From positions 186,001-250,000 of the forward strand of contig JAAUTY010000001.1 of the NCBI GenBank assembly GCA_012031265.1: a stretch of 64,000 nucleotides of DNA. Direction: 5' to 3'. Both the position numbers and the translations under genes were made by a program. Each line of letters starts with the position of its first letter. Positions within the stretch are counted from its first letter, which is position 1. Below the pieces are notes generated by a model that was not told the DNA's origin, made no database searches, and saw only the letters and a program-made list of their open reading frames with translations. The DNA comes from Spirulinaceae cyanobacterium SM2_1_0 (GTDB lineage: Bacteria > Cyanobacteriota > Cyanobacteriia > Cyanobacteriales > Spirulinaceae). Below are positions 52,799-60,705 of this stretch, in pieces.

Positions 52799-52989
52799 CG
52801 TTGCACTTCGTTACATTTCCTTGGCCTTGACAAATTCGCTGGCATTGGCGTGGTTTTGGGGCGTCTTGAGCGATCTTGGGGTGATCGCGGCGCGCTCGTC
52901 GTGATTTTCCAGCGGGCGATCGCCAAACCACGGGAAAATTGCCCCCGTCCGCGCGCCACAAGCCGCTCCCAGTCAGCGCTCGGCTGAAT

Positions 52990-53008
52990 CCCGACAAAAA
53001 TTGTCGGG
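52990..53008. promoter_or_regulatory. Inverted repeat upstream of the thrC promoter
   Basis: CCCGACAA-AAA-TTGTCGGG is a perfect 8-3-8 inverted repeat ending 5 bp before the candidate thrC -35 box. It is well placed for a dimeric regulator, or could form a hairpin ending leftover transcription. Confidence 0.45.
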
Positions 53009-53013
53009 TATGT

Positions 53014-53043
53014 TTGACGGTGATTTTACGGTCGTGCTAGTAT
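53014..53043 (+). promoter_or_regulatory. Candidate sigma70 promoter of thrC
   Basis: TTGACG (53014-53019), an 18-bp spacer and TAGTAT (53038-53043) match the consensus at 5/6 and 4/6. A start near 53050 gives a leader of about 28 nt to the thrC ATG. Confidence 0.55.
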
Positions 53044-53077
53044 CGTGCGACCACAGCCAGACAGAGGATCGCGCGCC

Positions 53078-54382
53078 ATGACTCAGCTCCTACAAACCCC
53101 CGTCAAAAGTCCCAGCGGCACATTTACCAAACTCGTCTCCAAAGAAGGCGGCACCGAGTATGAACCGCTGCCCATCCACATCTGCGAGGAAACCTTCGCG
53201 CCGCTCGAAGTCGCCTATGACTACGATGCGATTCGTCGCCTGGTCAGCCGCGAGAGCATTGCCGCCGGCCCCAACTCGATCTGGCGCTACAAAGCCTTTT
53301 TGCCGGTCGCCACCGACAACCCCATCGATGTCGGCACCGGCATGACGCCACTGGTGAAGTCCACCCGCTTGGCACGCCGCCTCGGCCTCAAAAATCTCTA
53401 CATTAAAAATGACGCCGTCAATATGCCGACGCTCAGCTTCAAAGACCGTGTGGTCTCGGTGGCGCTGACGCGGGCGCGTGAATTCGGCTTCTCGACGGTC
53501 TCCTGCGCTAGCACCGGCAACTTGGCCAACTCGACGGCGGCGATCGCCGCCCACGCCGGTCTCGAATGCTGCGTCTTCATTCCCGCTGACCTGGAGGCAG
53601 GCAAGATCCTCGGCACGCTGATCTACAACCCCACGGTCATGGCGGTCAAAGGCAACTACGACCAAGTGAATCGCCTCTGCTCCGAAGTCGCCAACACCTA
53701 CGGCTGGGGCTTCGTCAATATCAACCTGCGCCCTTACTACTCCGAAGGCTCCAAAACCCTCGGCTTTGAGGTGGCGGAACAACTCGGCTGGCAACTCCCC
53801 GATCATGTGGTTGTCCCCGTGGCTTCTGGCTCGCTCTACACCAAGATTTACAAAGGCTTCCGCGAATTTGTCAAAGTTGGTCTGGTAGACGACAAGCCGG
53901 TGCGCTTCAGCGGCGCACAAGCCGAGGGTTGCTCGCCGGTTGCCCAGGCGTTTAAAGAAGGTCGCGACTTCATCTCGCCGGTCAAGCCCAATACGATCGC
54001 CAAGTCGATCGCGATCGGCAACCCGGCTGATGGCGTCTACGCCCTGGAACTAGCCCGCAAAACGGGCGGTCAAATCGAAACGGTCACCGACGCTGAAATC
54101 ATTGCCGGTATCAAGCTGCTGGCGGAGACCGAAGGCATCTTCACAGAAACCGCTGGTGGCACAACGATCGCTGTGCTCCAGAAGCTCGTCGAGGCAGGCA
54201 AGATCGACCCTGAGGAGACGACGGTGGCCTACATCACTGGCAACGGCCTCAAAACACAAGAAGCGATTCAGGGCGCGATTGGCGAGCCATTCGCCATCGA
54301 TGCCAATCTGGGCAGCTTCGAGCGCGCCTGGGAACGGGCGCAAACCCTGGAGCGCCTGGACTGGCAGCAAGTGCTGGTTTAA
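53078..54382 (+). CDS. thrC: Threonine synthase
   Basis: ThrC is a PLP enzyme that turns O-phosphohomoserine into threonine. From the ATG at 53078 (MTQLLQTPVKSPSG) it has 434 residues. The PLP lysine is in PTLSFKDRVV; CASTGNLANSTAAIAAHAG is the phosphate-binding loop region, and PVASGSLYTKIYKG and the ETAGGTTIAVLQKLVEAGKI end follow. A MoaD/ThiS-like gene follows 150 bp downstream on the same strand, a linkage seen in several cyanobacteria. Confidence 0.94.
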   Translation: MTQLLQTPVKSPSGTFTKLVSKEGGTEYEPLPIHICEETFAPLEVAYDYDAIRRLVSRESIAAGPNSIWRYKAFLPVATDNPIDVGTGMTPLVKSTRLARRLGLKNLYIKNDAVNMPTLSFKDRVVSVALTRAREFGFSTVSCASTGNLANSTAAIAAHAGLECCVFIPADLEAGKILGTLIYNPTVMAVKGNYDQVNRLCSEVANTYGWGFVNINLRPYYSEGSKTLGFEVAEQLGWQLPDHVVVPVASGSLYTKIYKGFREFVKVGLVDDKPVRFSGAQAEGCSPVAQAFKEGRDFISPVKPNTIAKSIAIGNPADGVYALELARKTGGQIETVTDAEIIAGIKLLAETEGIFTETAGGTTIAVLQKLVEAGKIDPEETTVAYITGNGLKTQEAIQGAIGEPFAIDANLGSFERAWERAQTLERLDWQQVLV

Positions 54383-54532
54383 GATTTCTGGCTAGCGATC
54401 ACGGTAAGCCATGAGAAGTATGCCTAGAGATGCAATGTCGGGCATTTCCAGGCGAGTATCCTTCGTCCGAATCGCCAAGCAATAGCGAGCGCGATCGCCC
54501 ACTCTCGAACTATTCAGAATGAGTCAAACATT

Positions 54533-54808
54533 ATGGCAGTCAAAGTTCTCATCCCCACTCCGCTACAAAAGTTCACCAATAACGAAGCTAGTATCGAAGT
54601 TGGTGGCGGCAATATTGCGGAGCTAATCGATACCCTCGAGCAGCATTTTCCAGGTATTAAGGCGCGGATTTGCGATGAAAATGGTCAGGTGCGCCGCTTC
54701 CTCAATCTCTATGTCAACGAGGAGGATATTCGCTTCCTGGATGGCGCGAATACAACGCTCAAGGACGGTGATGAAGTGAGCATCGTGCCTGCTGTTGCTG
54801 GGGGCTGA
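54533..54808 (+). CDS. MoaD/ThiS-family sulfur carrier-like protein
   Basis: This 91-residue beta-grasp protein starts [17 protein letters not shown] and ends SIVPAVAGG. The terminal Gly-Gly is required for adenylation and thiocarboxylate formation in MoaD, ThiS and Cys[32 protein letters not shown] resembles the middle of CysO-like proteins (given for its [14 protein letters not shown] core). Its link to thrC, which encodes a PLP enzyme, hints at a carrier role in amino-acid or sulfur metabolism rather than molybdopterin synthesis. The partner is not shown. Confidence 0.85.
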   Translation: MAVKVLIPTPLQKFTNNEASIEVGGGNIAELIDTLEQHFPGIKARICDENGQVRRFLNLYVNEEDIRFLDGANTTLKDGDEVSIVPAVAGG

Positions 54809-54871
54809 GCCGTGAGCAATAGTAGTCTGCCCTCCTAATTCTGCTGTGGCTTAGCACATGGAAGGGGTTAC

Positions 54872-55126
54872 TTAAAAAGTCTGGATTGAGTTCGGAATAT
54901 AGTCGAGCGTTTGCTTCAAGTTGTCCAACCGACGCAAACTTCTCAGCAATCCTGATCGGAGGAGTTCGCGGCGAACTTCATAATCTGAAATTTCGGGAAT
55001 GGCCACCCTTTCTCCGCGTCGTAAGAGGGATTTCAGCCATAGTTGACAATCAAGGGGAATGCCTGTGGCTTTTGAATTTGTGACCATTCCCAGTGGTCCA
55101 GAATCCAGCAAAATCAGACGACTCAT
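54872..55126 (-). pseudogene. Truncated PIN-domain (VapC-like) toxin
   Basis: MSRLILLDSGPLGMVTN has the first PIN acidic residue (D8), and VAIPEISDYEVRREL supplies the next conserved acidic block. The frame ends after 84 residues (DYIPNSIQTF). PIN proteins of this type normally run to about 140-150 residues and need later Asp residues to bind metal, which are absent. It overlaps the upstream gene by 4 bp (ATGA). It is probably an inactive toxin remnant. Confidence 0.65.
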
Positions 55127-55425
55127 GGGAATAAAGGGCGATTGGACAATCGATCTTCATCTAGAGCCGTTTTCAAAAAGTCCCAAGCTTGCTGATGTTC
55201 CGATGCCTCCTCAGTCTCACCCAGCCATGAATCTAGAAGAGCGATCGCTGCCTGATTTTTTCGGGCTTGCTCTGCATCAACAACAGGCTTAGCAGTTGAT
55301 GGGATTTTCTGTCGGAACTGGCGTAAAGCATCTAGCAAATCTGCCCAATATTCTCTAGGCGTTGCTTCGATCTCATGAAGCAGCAATTCAAGAGAGGTTG
55401 GAGGTGAGCTAGAACGGTCTGCCAT
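55123..55425 (-). CDS. Putative antitoxin partner of the truncated PIN protein
   Basis: This 100-residue, mostly helical acidic protein contains SLELLLHEIEATPREYWADLLDALRQF and ends AWDFLKTALDEDRLSNRPLFP. It begins just upstream of, and overlaps by 4 bp, the PIN remnant, the usual antitoxin-first layout. I do not recognise a named antitoxin family or a clear DNA-binding motif. It may survive after loss of its toxin. Confidence 0.6.
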   Translation of the reverse strand: MADRSSSPPTSLELLLHEIEATPREYWADLLDALRQFRQKIPSTAKPVVDAEQARKNQAAIALLDSWLGETEEASEHQQAWDFLKTALDEDRLSNRPLFP

Positions 55426-55482
55426 ATCTGCAAAGCTTCTGTAGTTATATCAATTTAACGCAAGTGATCGCTTACTTATACT

Positions 55483-55657
55483 GTAACTATTCAGGTCATG
55501 GGGTTGCGTTGAGAGGCAATCTGTGCATTTAGGCAGCAGATCTCTCAAAAATGTATCTTTGGACACGAAATCCAGTCTTGGAGCGACTAGATCTAACTTT
55601 TTCGGGGTTGACTGCACAAAAAAGTCACCCTGTCAATGCCAGCACCTGAATAGTTAC
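55483..55657. repeat. 175-bp segment bounded by 13-bp inverted repeats
   Basis: GTAACTATTCAGG (55483-55495) and CCTGAATAGTTAC (55645-55657) are perfect inverted repeats. The right one overlaps the stop codon of the transposase fragment. The interior has no reading frame of note. It may be a MITE or the end of a decayed insertion sequence. Confidence 0.55.
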
Positions 55658-55785
55658 TGCTTGAGTAACTTCACGATAAAGCTCAGGGCTACCCGAAACC
55701 GCTTGGCTAACTGACGCTGCGAAATGGGTTCATTCTCGTAGGTCTCAAGGATTTTCTGCCGTAAATCCGTGCTGTAAGCTTTCAT
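55654..55785 (-). pseudogene. IS630-type transposase, N-terminal remnant
   Basis: The frame from ATG 55785 gives MKAYSTDLRQKILETYENE, then PISQRQLAKRFRVALSFIVKLLKQ and a stop: 43 residues matching the helix-turn-helix start of IS630-family (Tc1/mariner-like) transposases found in cyanobacteria. The DDE catalytic domain is gone. The stop lies in the right arm of the 13-bp inverted repeat, so the truncation coincides with that element's edge. Confidence 0.75.
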
Positions 55786-55871
55786 CTCACCCCTTTGATT
55801 CTTTCCTCTTTGGGTGTATCACACTTTTACTCAATCTGCTCTAAGAACAGTCACTACCAAGATGATAAGCC

Positions 55872-55959
55872 AGCTAACGTTGCCCATCACCCGCCGCAGA
55901 TAAACCTTGATATTCATAGATAACCTTTCGGCGGTCGGTGTGCATGGGCATTGTTAGGC
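55872..55959 (-). other. attC-like site 1
   Basis: The outer arms AGCTAACGTTGCCCAT and ATGGGCATTGTTAGGC pair with few mismatches, ending in the GTTAGGC (GTTRRRY) core. The inner arms are CACCCGCCG and CGGCGGTCGGTG. Total length is 88 bp. It lies about 50 bp beyond the 3' end of the P-loop gene, as expected for a cassette. Confidence 0.72.
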
Positions 55960-56009
55960 TATGACTACTTGCCTCAAGAAATTTATGAGCTGATCAGGAC
56001 TGTCTGAGT

Positions 56010-56552
56010 TCATCTCTTGGATAACGGGATGTTGGCTTGCACTGCGATGGTTTGGTAGAACTGATCGATGTCTTGAGGCGATCGCAAATGATAAACCTGC
56101 TTTGTTACCTTCGCGTGCTCCACATATTCCCGGTATTTGGGCGTTAGTTTGGTATGGCATAGCCAGACGGTATAGTAACTGTTCAGCGTGCCTCGTAAAA
56201 GTGGACTGTTTTCCGGCCAGCCAGCAGGCAACACCCAGCCCCCTTGTAGGAATCGTTTCGTGACCCACCAGTAGTGCAGCAATACTGGCATATCGAGATA
56301 CACCAGGGTATCGGCCACTTCTAGTCGTCGCCATGCGGTATCCAGGGAGCCAAAGCCATCCACAATCCACTGGTCTTGTTGCAGCAACACATCGTGGGCG
56401 GCTTTGAACTCGGCATGGGGGACTTCGTCGCCACCGGGTTTGTATTTCATGGAATCGAGCGGCACCCAGGGAAGCCCTGTCATATCCGCCAAACGTTGGC
56501 TGAGAGTAGACTTTCCCCCGCCCGCATTGCCAAAGACAGCAACTTTTTTCAT
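56010..56552 (-). CDS. P-loop NTPase, adenylate-kinase/topology-modulation-like
   Basis: This 180-residue small P-loop protein begins KKVAVFGNAGGGKSTLSQRLA (Walker A GNAGGGKST). GLPWVPLDSMKYKPGG, QWIVDGFGSLDTAWRRLEVADTLVYLD and FLQGGWVLP match the family annotated as adenylate kinase-like or DNA topology modulation (FlaR) proteins. Real substrates are unknown; a small-molecule kinase is likely. It is the last gene of cassette one, 22 bp after the DUF1772 gene, with attC-like site 1 beyond its stop. Confidence 0.83.
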   Translation of the reverse strand: MKKVAVFGNAGGGKSTLSQRLADMTGLPWVPLDSMKYKPGGDEVPHAEFKAAHDVLLQQDQWIVDGFGSLDTAWRRLEVADTLVYLDMPVLLHYWWVTKRFLQGGWVLPAGWPENSPLLRGTLNSYYTVWLCHTKLTPKYREYVEHAKVTKQVYHLRSPQDIDQFYQTIAVQANIPLSKR

Positions 56553-56574
56553 GGGTTTTTCCTCATCGTATCTA

Positions 56575-57069
56575 TTAAAGCTTGAATTCCATGCTGATCA
56601 ACAGCGCTGACGTAAGAATTGCGAGTATAGTCCTGATAGAGTTCCATTGAATCCAGCGCGGTTCAAAATTCACTCGAACCTCTCGTAATGCAAGGTCAGT
56701 CATCGCATCGAGCTTCTGCATTTGTAGCTGATTATTCAACGGCACATTAATAGTAAAGATGGGCAATTGAACGCCGAGCAAATAAATAGCTGCAGCAGTA
56801 CCGATGAGCAGTCGATTAACGCCATCGAACTGAACCATACCAATCAGGGCCGCCGCTACCAATCCCAAAATTGACCCCAGCCAGACCAAACTAAAGATCG
56901 GTTGATTATTTTGAATGACGCGATCGATCGCTTTGAAAGCTTGAAGAAAATCGTGGTCGTCCAGGTTTCTAATGCCTGGCATCACAACAATAGCGAAAGC
57001 CAGCACAAAACCTGCAACTAGGGAACACAATAATGTTGCCAGTGTTAATGCAATTTGAAGTAGATCCAT
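56575..57069 (-). CDS. DUF1772-family membrane protein
   Basis: This 164-residue membrane protein has four hydrophobic segments (about 5-31, 58-80, 85-106, 143-160). AIVVMPGIRNLDDHDFLQAFKAID after the first helix is the DUF1772 signature, and NVPLNNQL in the third loop is also typical. The family includes fungal anthrone-oxygenase-like proteins, but bacterial roles are unknown. It is part of the cassette that carries an AraC regulator and an NmrA-like reductase. Confidence 0.83.
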   Translation of the reverse strand: MDLLQIALTLATLLCSLVAGFVLAFAIVVMPGIRNLDDHDFLQAFKAIDRVIQNNQPIFSLVWLGSILGLVAAALIGMVQFDGVNRLLIGTAAAIYLLGVQLPIFTINVPLNNQLQMQKLDAMTDLALREVRVNFEPRWIQWNSIRTILAILTSALLISMEFKL

Positions 57070-57177
57070 GACTTGTCCTCTTGGTAGTGTAGGGTTCGGT
57101 AAATGTTTCCAGATAGTTATGGTGCGAGCAGTACGTTCGCGAAGCGTTGCAAGCAGATCACACTGCCCTGAAGTCGA

Positions 57178-57558
57178 TTAGACGGGTTTGAGACGCAGCA
57201 GGAAAACAACACACAACCCGCCAATTGCCAGTTCTACCACCGCTGCTGCTATCAGCGAGGATGACGGCAATCCGTCCAACCCCATACTGAGCAGCCGCGA
57301 GAGGCCAAATGAGCCATAGACGATCGCACTTAGTATCAGTGGGGTTTGCGTCATGCTCTGCCGGAAGGCACCTAGCAGGATAGCGATCGCACATCCGATC
57401 AGCAGACCGCCCGGAGCCCTGATCTCTGACAATAGGCCGGGGTCGTTTCCTAACGTGATGCCCTCTGTGGCAAAGAAGGCATGAGGTTGCAACAACGTCG
57501 CAGTTCCGACAAGGAGCAGAAGCACTCCAGAAACGCTCAGTAGAATCCGATTCATCAT
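57178..57558 (-). CDS. Small four-helix membrane protein, DUF4345-like
   Basis: The ATG at 57558 shares its A with the TGA stop of the upstream NmrA-like gene (TGATG), indicating translational coupling. The 126 residues have four hydrophobic segments (ILLSVSGVLLLLVGTATLL, APGGLLIGCAIAILLGAF, LILSAIVYGSFGLSRLL, LIAAAVVELAIGGLCVVFLL). The FATEGITLG...IRAPGG pattern recalls DUF4345. No function is known. The longer reading frame upstream of this start overlaps the NmrA gene and is rejected. Confidence 0.72.
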   Translation of the reverse strand: MMNRILLSVSGVLLLLVGTATLLQPHAFFATEGITLGNDPGLLSEIRAPGGLLIGCAIAILLGAFRQSMTQTPLILSAIVYGSFGLSRLLSMGLDGLPSSSLIAAAVVELAIGGLCVVFLLRLKPV

Positions 57559-58424
57559 CAGACAGTTAGGGTAACCCCCCTCCATAGACCTGTGGCAGCC
57601 ACCGCTTTGGCATACTCTGCAAAATCTTTGGGTGGGCGGCCTAAGGCACGCTGAACGCCATCGATGAGGTGGGCGTTGCGGCCATCCAGCACCGTGTTGA
57701 ACAGGTAGTCCAACATCCAAACCACTTCTTTAGGCGCACCTGATTCTTTAACGCCAGCCACAAAGGCGTCGTGGGGAACGGAAATATAGGTAATCTCACG
57801 GCCAGTGGCGTTTGACAATTCAGTGGCAATGTCAGCGAAGGTCATCAGGCGAGGGCCAGTGACTTCGTAGACTTCTCCGGCATGCCCCGGCTCTGTAAGC
57901 GCAGCGACGGCGACCTCAGCGATGTCGTCCACATCGACAAAGGGTTCTGCGATATCGCCTGCCGGGAGCGTGATTTGACCATCCACGACCATATCGAGAA
58001 ACGCGCCTTCCGAGAAGTTTTGGTTGAACCAGCTCGCCCGCACAATCGTCCATTCCACACTGCTCTCCTGCACGATCCGTTCACAGGCTTGGGCTTCGGC
58101 TTCCCCCCGACCCGACAGGAGCACTAGGCGCTGGACGCCATGGCGCTTGGCTCGATCGACAAACGCCTGAATCGCATCCGTTGCCCCCGGCATAGCAAGA
58201 TCGGGTGCGTAGTTGATGTAGACAGCTTCAACATCTTGCAGGCAAGCATCCCATCCAGCCTCATGGTGCCAATCAAAAGCTGGAGTCGCTGAGCGCGAAC
58301 CCATCCGAGTCGGTACGCCCTTTGCCTGTAAGGAAGCGGCAATGCGTCGGCCTGTTTTGCCAGTGCCACCGAGAATGAGGGTCACTCCGCTTAAATTTTG
58401 AATTTGATCGTGAATCGTGTTCAT
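57558..58424 (-). CDS. NmrA-like NAD(P)-binding reductase (atypical SDR)
   Basis: This is a 289-residue atypical short-chain dehydrogenase/NmrA-family protein with an N-terminal Rossmann loop LILGGTGKTGRRIAASL. VYINYAPDL, LVLLSGRGEAEAQACE, WTIVRASWFNQNFSEG and PFVDVDDIAEVAVAALTE are the family blocks. It lacks the YxxxK catalytic pair of classical SDRs. I chose the ATG at 58424, preceded by AAGGGAAGC. Homologues are often next to AraC- or HxlR-type regulators and act as redox sensors or quinone reductases; the substrate here is unknown. Confidence 0.88.
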   Translation of the reverse strand: MNTIHDQIQNLSGVTLILGGTGKTGRRIAASLQAKGVPTRMGSRSATPAFDWHHEAGWDACLQDVEAVYINYAPDLAMPGATDAIQAFVDRAKRHGVQRLVLLSGRGEAEAQACERIVQESSVEWTIVRASWFNQNFSEGAFLDMVVDGQITLPAGDIAEPFVDVDDIAEVAVAALTEPGHAGEVYEVTGPRLMTFADIATELSNATGREITYISVPHDAFVAGVKESGAPKEVVWMLDYLFNTVLDGRNAHLIDGVQRALGRPPKDFAEYAKAVAATGLWRGVTLTV

Positions 58425-58531
58425 AGCTTGCTTCCCTTCGTGGGTTAACTGCAAGCTCACTATAGGAAGTCTGACCCAGGCATTTCTTGACAGCCGCTGC
58501 CGAAATTTTGACCTGACGCGCCAAGGTCAAT

Positions 58532-59545
58532 TTAAGTCGATTTGGAGGGGGGGCTCAGGCGAAACGATCGCGGCGTTTGCCCGGCCCAGCGCTTGAATGC
58601 CCGCGTGAAGGCACTTTGTTCGGAAAATCCCGTCATGAAAGCCACTTCCGCCAGGGAATAGTCGGTCTGCTGCAAAAGCCGTTCAGCTAACTGACGTCGT
58701 GATTCATCTACCAGGGTTTGATAGGAGTAGCCCAGTTCAGATAGTCGGCGTTGTAACGTGCGCCCGCTCATGCTGAAGTGCCCCGCGACATCCGAGATCG
58801 TGGGCACGCCTTCACTCAAGCATCGCGAAACGTGAATGCGAACCCAGTGTTCGAGGGAATTGGGGTCTGCCAGTTTAGAAAGCTCAGCCTCTAGATGGGT
58901 ATCGAAAAACTGGGAAATACTTTCGTCACCGAGCTGATTAGGGGTCTGTAGCGATGTATGGGAAACCAACAACGCATCTCTATCTGAGTCAAAGTGAATT
59001 GGACAGCCAAAATAGGCTTCATGCCCCTCGATGCGTTTAGGGGCAGGATGCTTGAAATAAACAGCCAGCGGTGTGAACGGCTGGGTGGAAACTTGCTGAC
59101 TGATGGAAACGATGCTGGCGATTGTGGCCTCATTGGAAAGCCGCATCCCCAGGTGGCGATCGCCCTCTCGGTGCAGGTGCATAAATGCTCCCTGGTCTAC
59201 CCGCTCCACTTCATAGGTCGAAACGCTCGTCAGCACACGGGCATAGCGTTCTGCCCGTTCATAAGAGCCGCGCAGATTCGTAGCGGACTTCCAGGCTAAG
59301 CCAAAAGCACCGTAATCATCACAACGCATGGCCGCTCCCGCTCTGAGTGGCAGAGTTGTGCCATTGGTTTCGGCTGTCGCAATCCTTTCTAAAAAGGCAT
59401 AGTAGTCTGCTGCAGGCACCATGTGTGAGGGGTCAACGGGGCTGTCTGGCTCAATGCCGAGCGATTGCAATAAGGCATCTTTGTCGATGCCATCTTCGAC
59501 TTCTCCAACGACCTTCCTAACGAATAACGAGGTAATTTGTCCCAT
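58532..59545 (-). CDS. AraC-family transcriptional regulator (Arabinose_bd-type N-terminus)
   Basis: This 337-residue regulator has two parts. Residues about 20-205 form the OruR/ArmR-type ligand-binding domain (GAAMRCDDYGAFGLAWKSATNLR, PLAVYFKHPAPKRIEGHEAYFGCPI, given for location). Residues about 240-335 are the AraC double helix-turn-helix (VPTISDVAGHFSMSGRTLQRRL, YSLAEVAFMTGFSEQSAFTRAFKRW). It lies 107 bp upstream of the NmrA-DUF4345-DUF1772 genes on the same strand and probably controls them. It is the first gene of cassette one, close to attC-like site 2. Confidence 0.92.
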   Translation of the reverse strand: MGQITSLFVRKVVGEVEDGIDKDALLQSLGIEPDSPVDPSHMVPAADYYAFLERIATAETNGTTLPLRAGAAMRCDDYGAFGLAWKSATNLRGSYERAERYARVLTSVSTYEVERVDQGAFMHLHREGDRHLGMRLSNEATIASIVSISQQVSTQPFTPLAVYFKHPAPKRIEGHEAYFGCPIHFDSDRDALLVSHTSLQTPNQLGDESISQFFDTHLEAELSKLADPNSLEHWVRIHVSRCLSEGVPTISDVAGHFSMSGRTLQRRLSELGYSYQTLVDESRRQLAERLLQQTDYSLAEVAFMTGFSEQSAFTRAFKRWAGQTPRSFRLSPPSKST

Positions 59546-59630
59546 TCAACGAGAATATCTTTTTTTCTCCAACATCAAGTCAGACTTTGGTGACAGACGA
59601 TGCATTACTTCTGTAGCAAAAAACAAAGCC

Positions 59631-59716
59631 GCCTAACGGTGAAGTGCAGCGGCGGCAAGCAACTTTGGACTAAGCACCAGCATTTTTCGTCCGTCCGCTG
59701 CCACGCAGTGTTAGGT
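59631..59716 (-). other. attC-like site 2
   Basis: The outer arms GCCTAAC (59631-59637) and GTTAGGT (59710-59716) extend to AGCCGCCTAAC/GTTAGGTGGCT with one mismatch. The inner arms GTGCAGCGGCGG and CCGTCCGCTGCCAC pair with one extra T in the right arm, that is, an extra A in the first arm read on the minus strand. That asymmetry is a hallmark of attC and agrees with the minus-strand gene direction. It lies 11 bp after the restriction gene's stop. Confidence 0.8.
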
Positions 59717-59727
59717 GGCTGTTTCCT

Positions 59728-60696
59728 CTACAAACTGCATAACCAGCGAGAAATGGATGCAACCTGGTTCTCCTCATTTAAGTTTGCAGCATTACTGAGC
59801 GTCCCGCTTTCTAGTTGTTCCCAAATTTCACCAGCCATCCTTCTCTCGATCGCTGCTCCCACAAAAAATGTAAGAGGTGAATGACCAGCATCAGCGAATG
59901 CTTGTCGTATGCGATTGAGTGCCGCTTGTGCCGTTTTCCAGTGTTCGTCAGCACCCGCTGGATCAATTCCACCCTTCAGTTCCCCCAAAGCAACTGTATA
60001 AGGCTCAACCTCAACAGGTTTGATCTTGCTGGACTTATTTACTGGCAGTGCATCTGGAGCAAGATTGAACAAACAGAGATCTACATTACTCTTGACTAAT
60101 GGGATATTTAGGTTGTAGATAAGTGTACGTCTACCATAATCACTTTCCCAAGTTAGTCCACGTAAAGACAATTCAATTTCTGCATCATCGTTTGTCATTG
60201 CTATCCACTTTTTTGTCTTTGAATGTTGCCAATGATATCGTTGACCTGCAATTGTAAGACTTGAGAGGATAGCACGAGTCAGTTTCCTTTGAGCCATCGC
60301 TCCACCAACATTCCGCATTGAACCGCCAAGCGTATCCCCGCGAGTCAATAGAAATCTAAAGACTAATTCCTCCACAAAGTTTGCACCTGCTGGTTCAAGA
60401 AAGTTTTTGATTAAACCGTTAATCGCGTCAACTTTATCCTCCGGCATCAAATGAGCGAGAGACTTGTCAGATAATCCTGCCGCAGTCAGTAATCCCATCT
60501 CAATACCCTGAATGCTTAGCAAATCAGCAGGGTTTTTAGCTTGATTTGCCGCCTCTTGCAGCGCCCTTGCTTCTGCCACATAAGGGGTAGCTCGTCGATT
60601 CTTTTCAAGCGCAAGTGCTACAAACCCTGCACGAGTTGCCTCATAGGTTGTAATAAGATCATCAATAGACTGAAGATGATTACGATAGGTACTCAT
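59728..60696 (-). CDS. Type II restriction endonuclease, AvaI/BsoBI family
   Basis: This 322-residue protein matches the AvaI/BsoBI family (target CYCGRG), whose members are 315-323 residues. The block [26 protein letters not shown] (108-132, quoted for position) is characteristic. Active-site residues are visible: D206 in SNVDLCLF, E239 and K241 in GELKGG, and H252 in DEHWK. The E-x-K-x10-H spacing equals that of BsoBI as I remember it (E240, K242, H253). The partner methyltransferase gene ends 9 bp upstream on the same strand. The pair fills one integron-like cassette. Confidence 0.88.
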   Translation of the reverse strand: MSTYRNHLQSIDDLITTYEATRAGFVALALEKNRRATPYVAEARALQEAANQAKNPADLLSIQGIEMGLLTAAGLSDKSLAHLMPEDKVDAINGLIKNFLEPAGANFVEELVFRFLLTRGDTLGGSMRNVGGAMAQRKLTRAILSSLTIAGQRYHWQHSKTKKWIAMTNDDAEIELSLRGLTWESDYGRRTLIYNLNIPLVKSNVDLCLFNLAPDALPVNKSSKIKPVEVEPYTVALGELKGGIDPAGADEHWKTAQAALNRIRQAFADAGHSPLTFFVGAAIERRMAGEIWEQLESGTLSNAANLNEENQVASISRWLCSL

Positions 60697-60705
60697 AAGA
60701 TTGGG

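Noticed and set aside
59600-59884. Plus-strand frame of 94 residues across attC-like site 2
   Set aside because: It reads through the recombination site and antisense to the restriction gene, with no similarity to known proteins.
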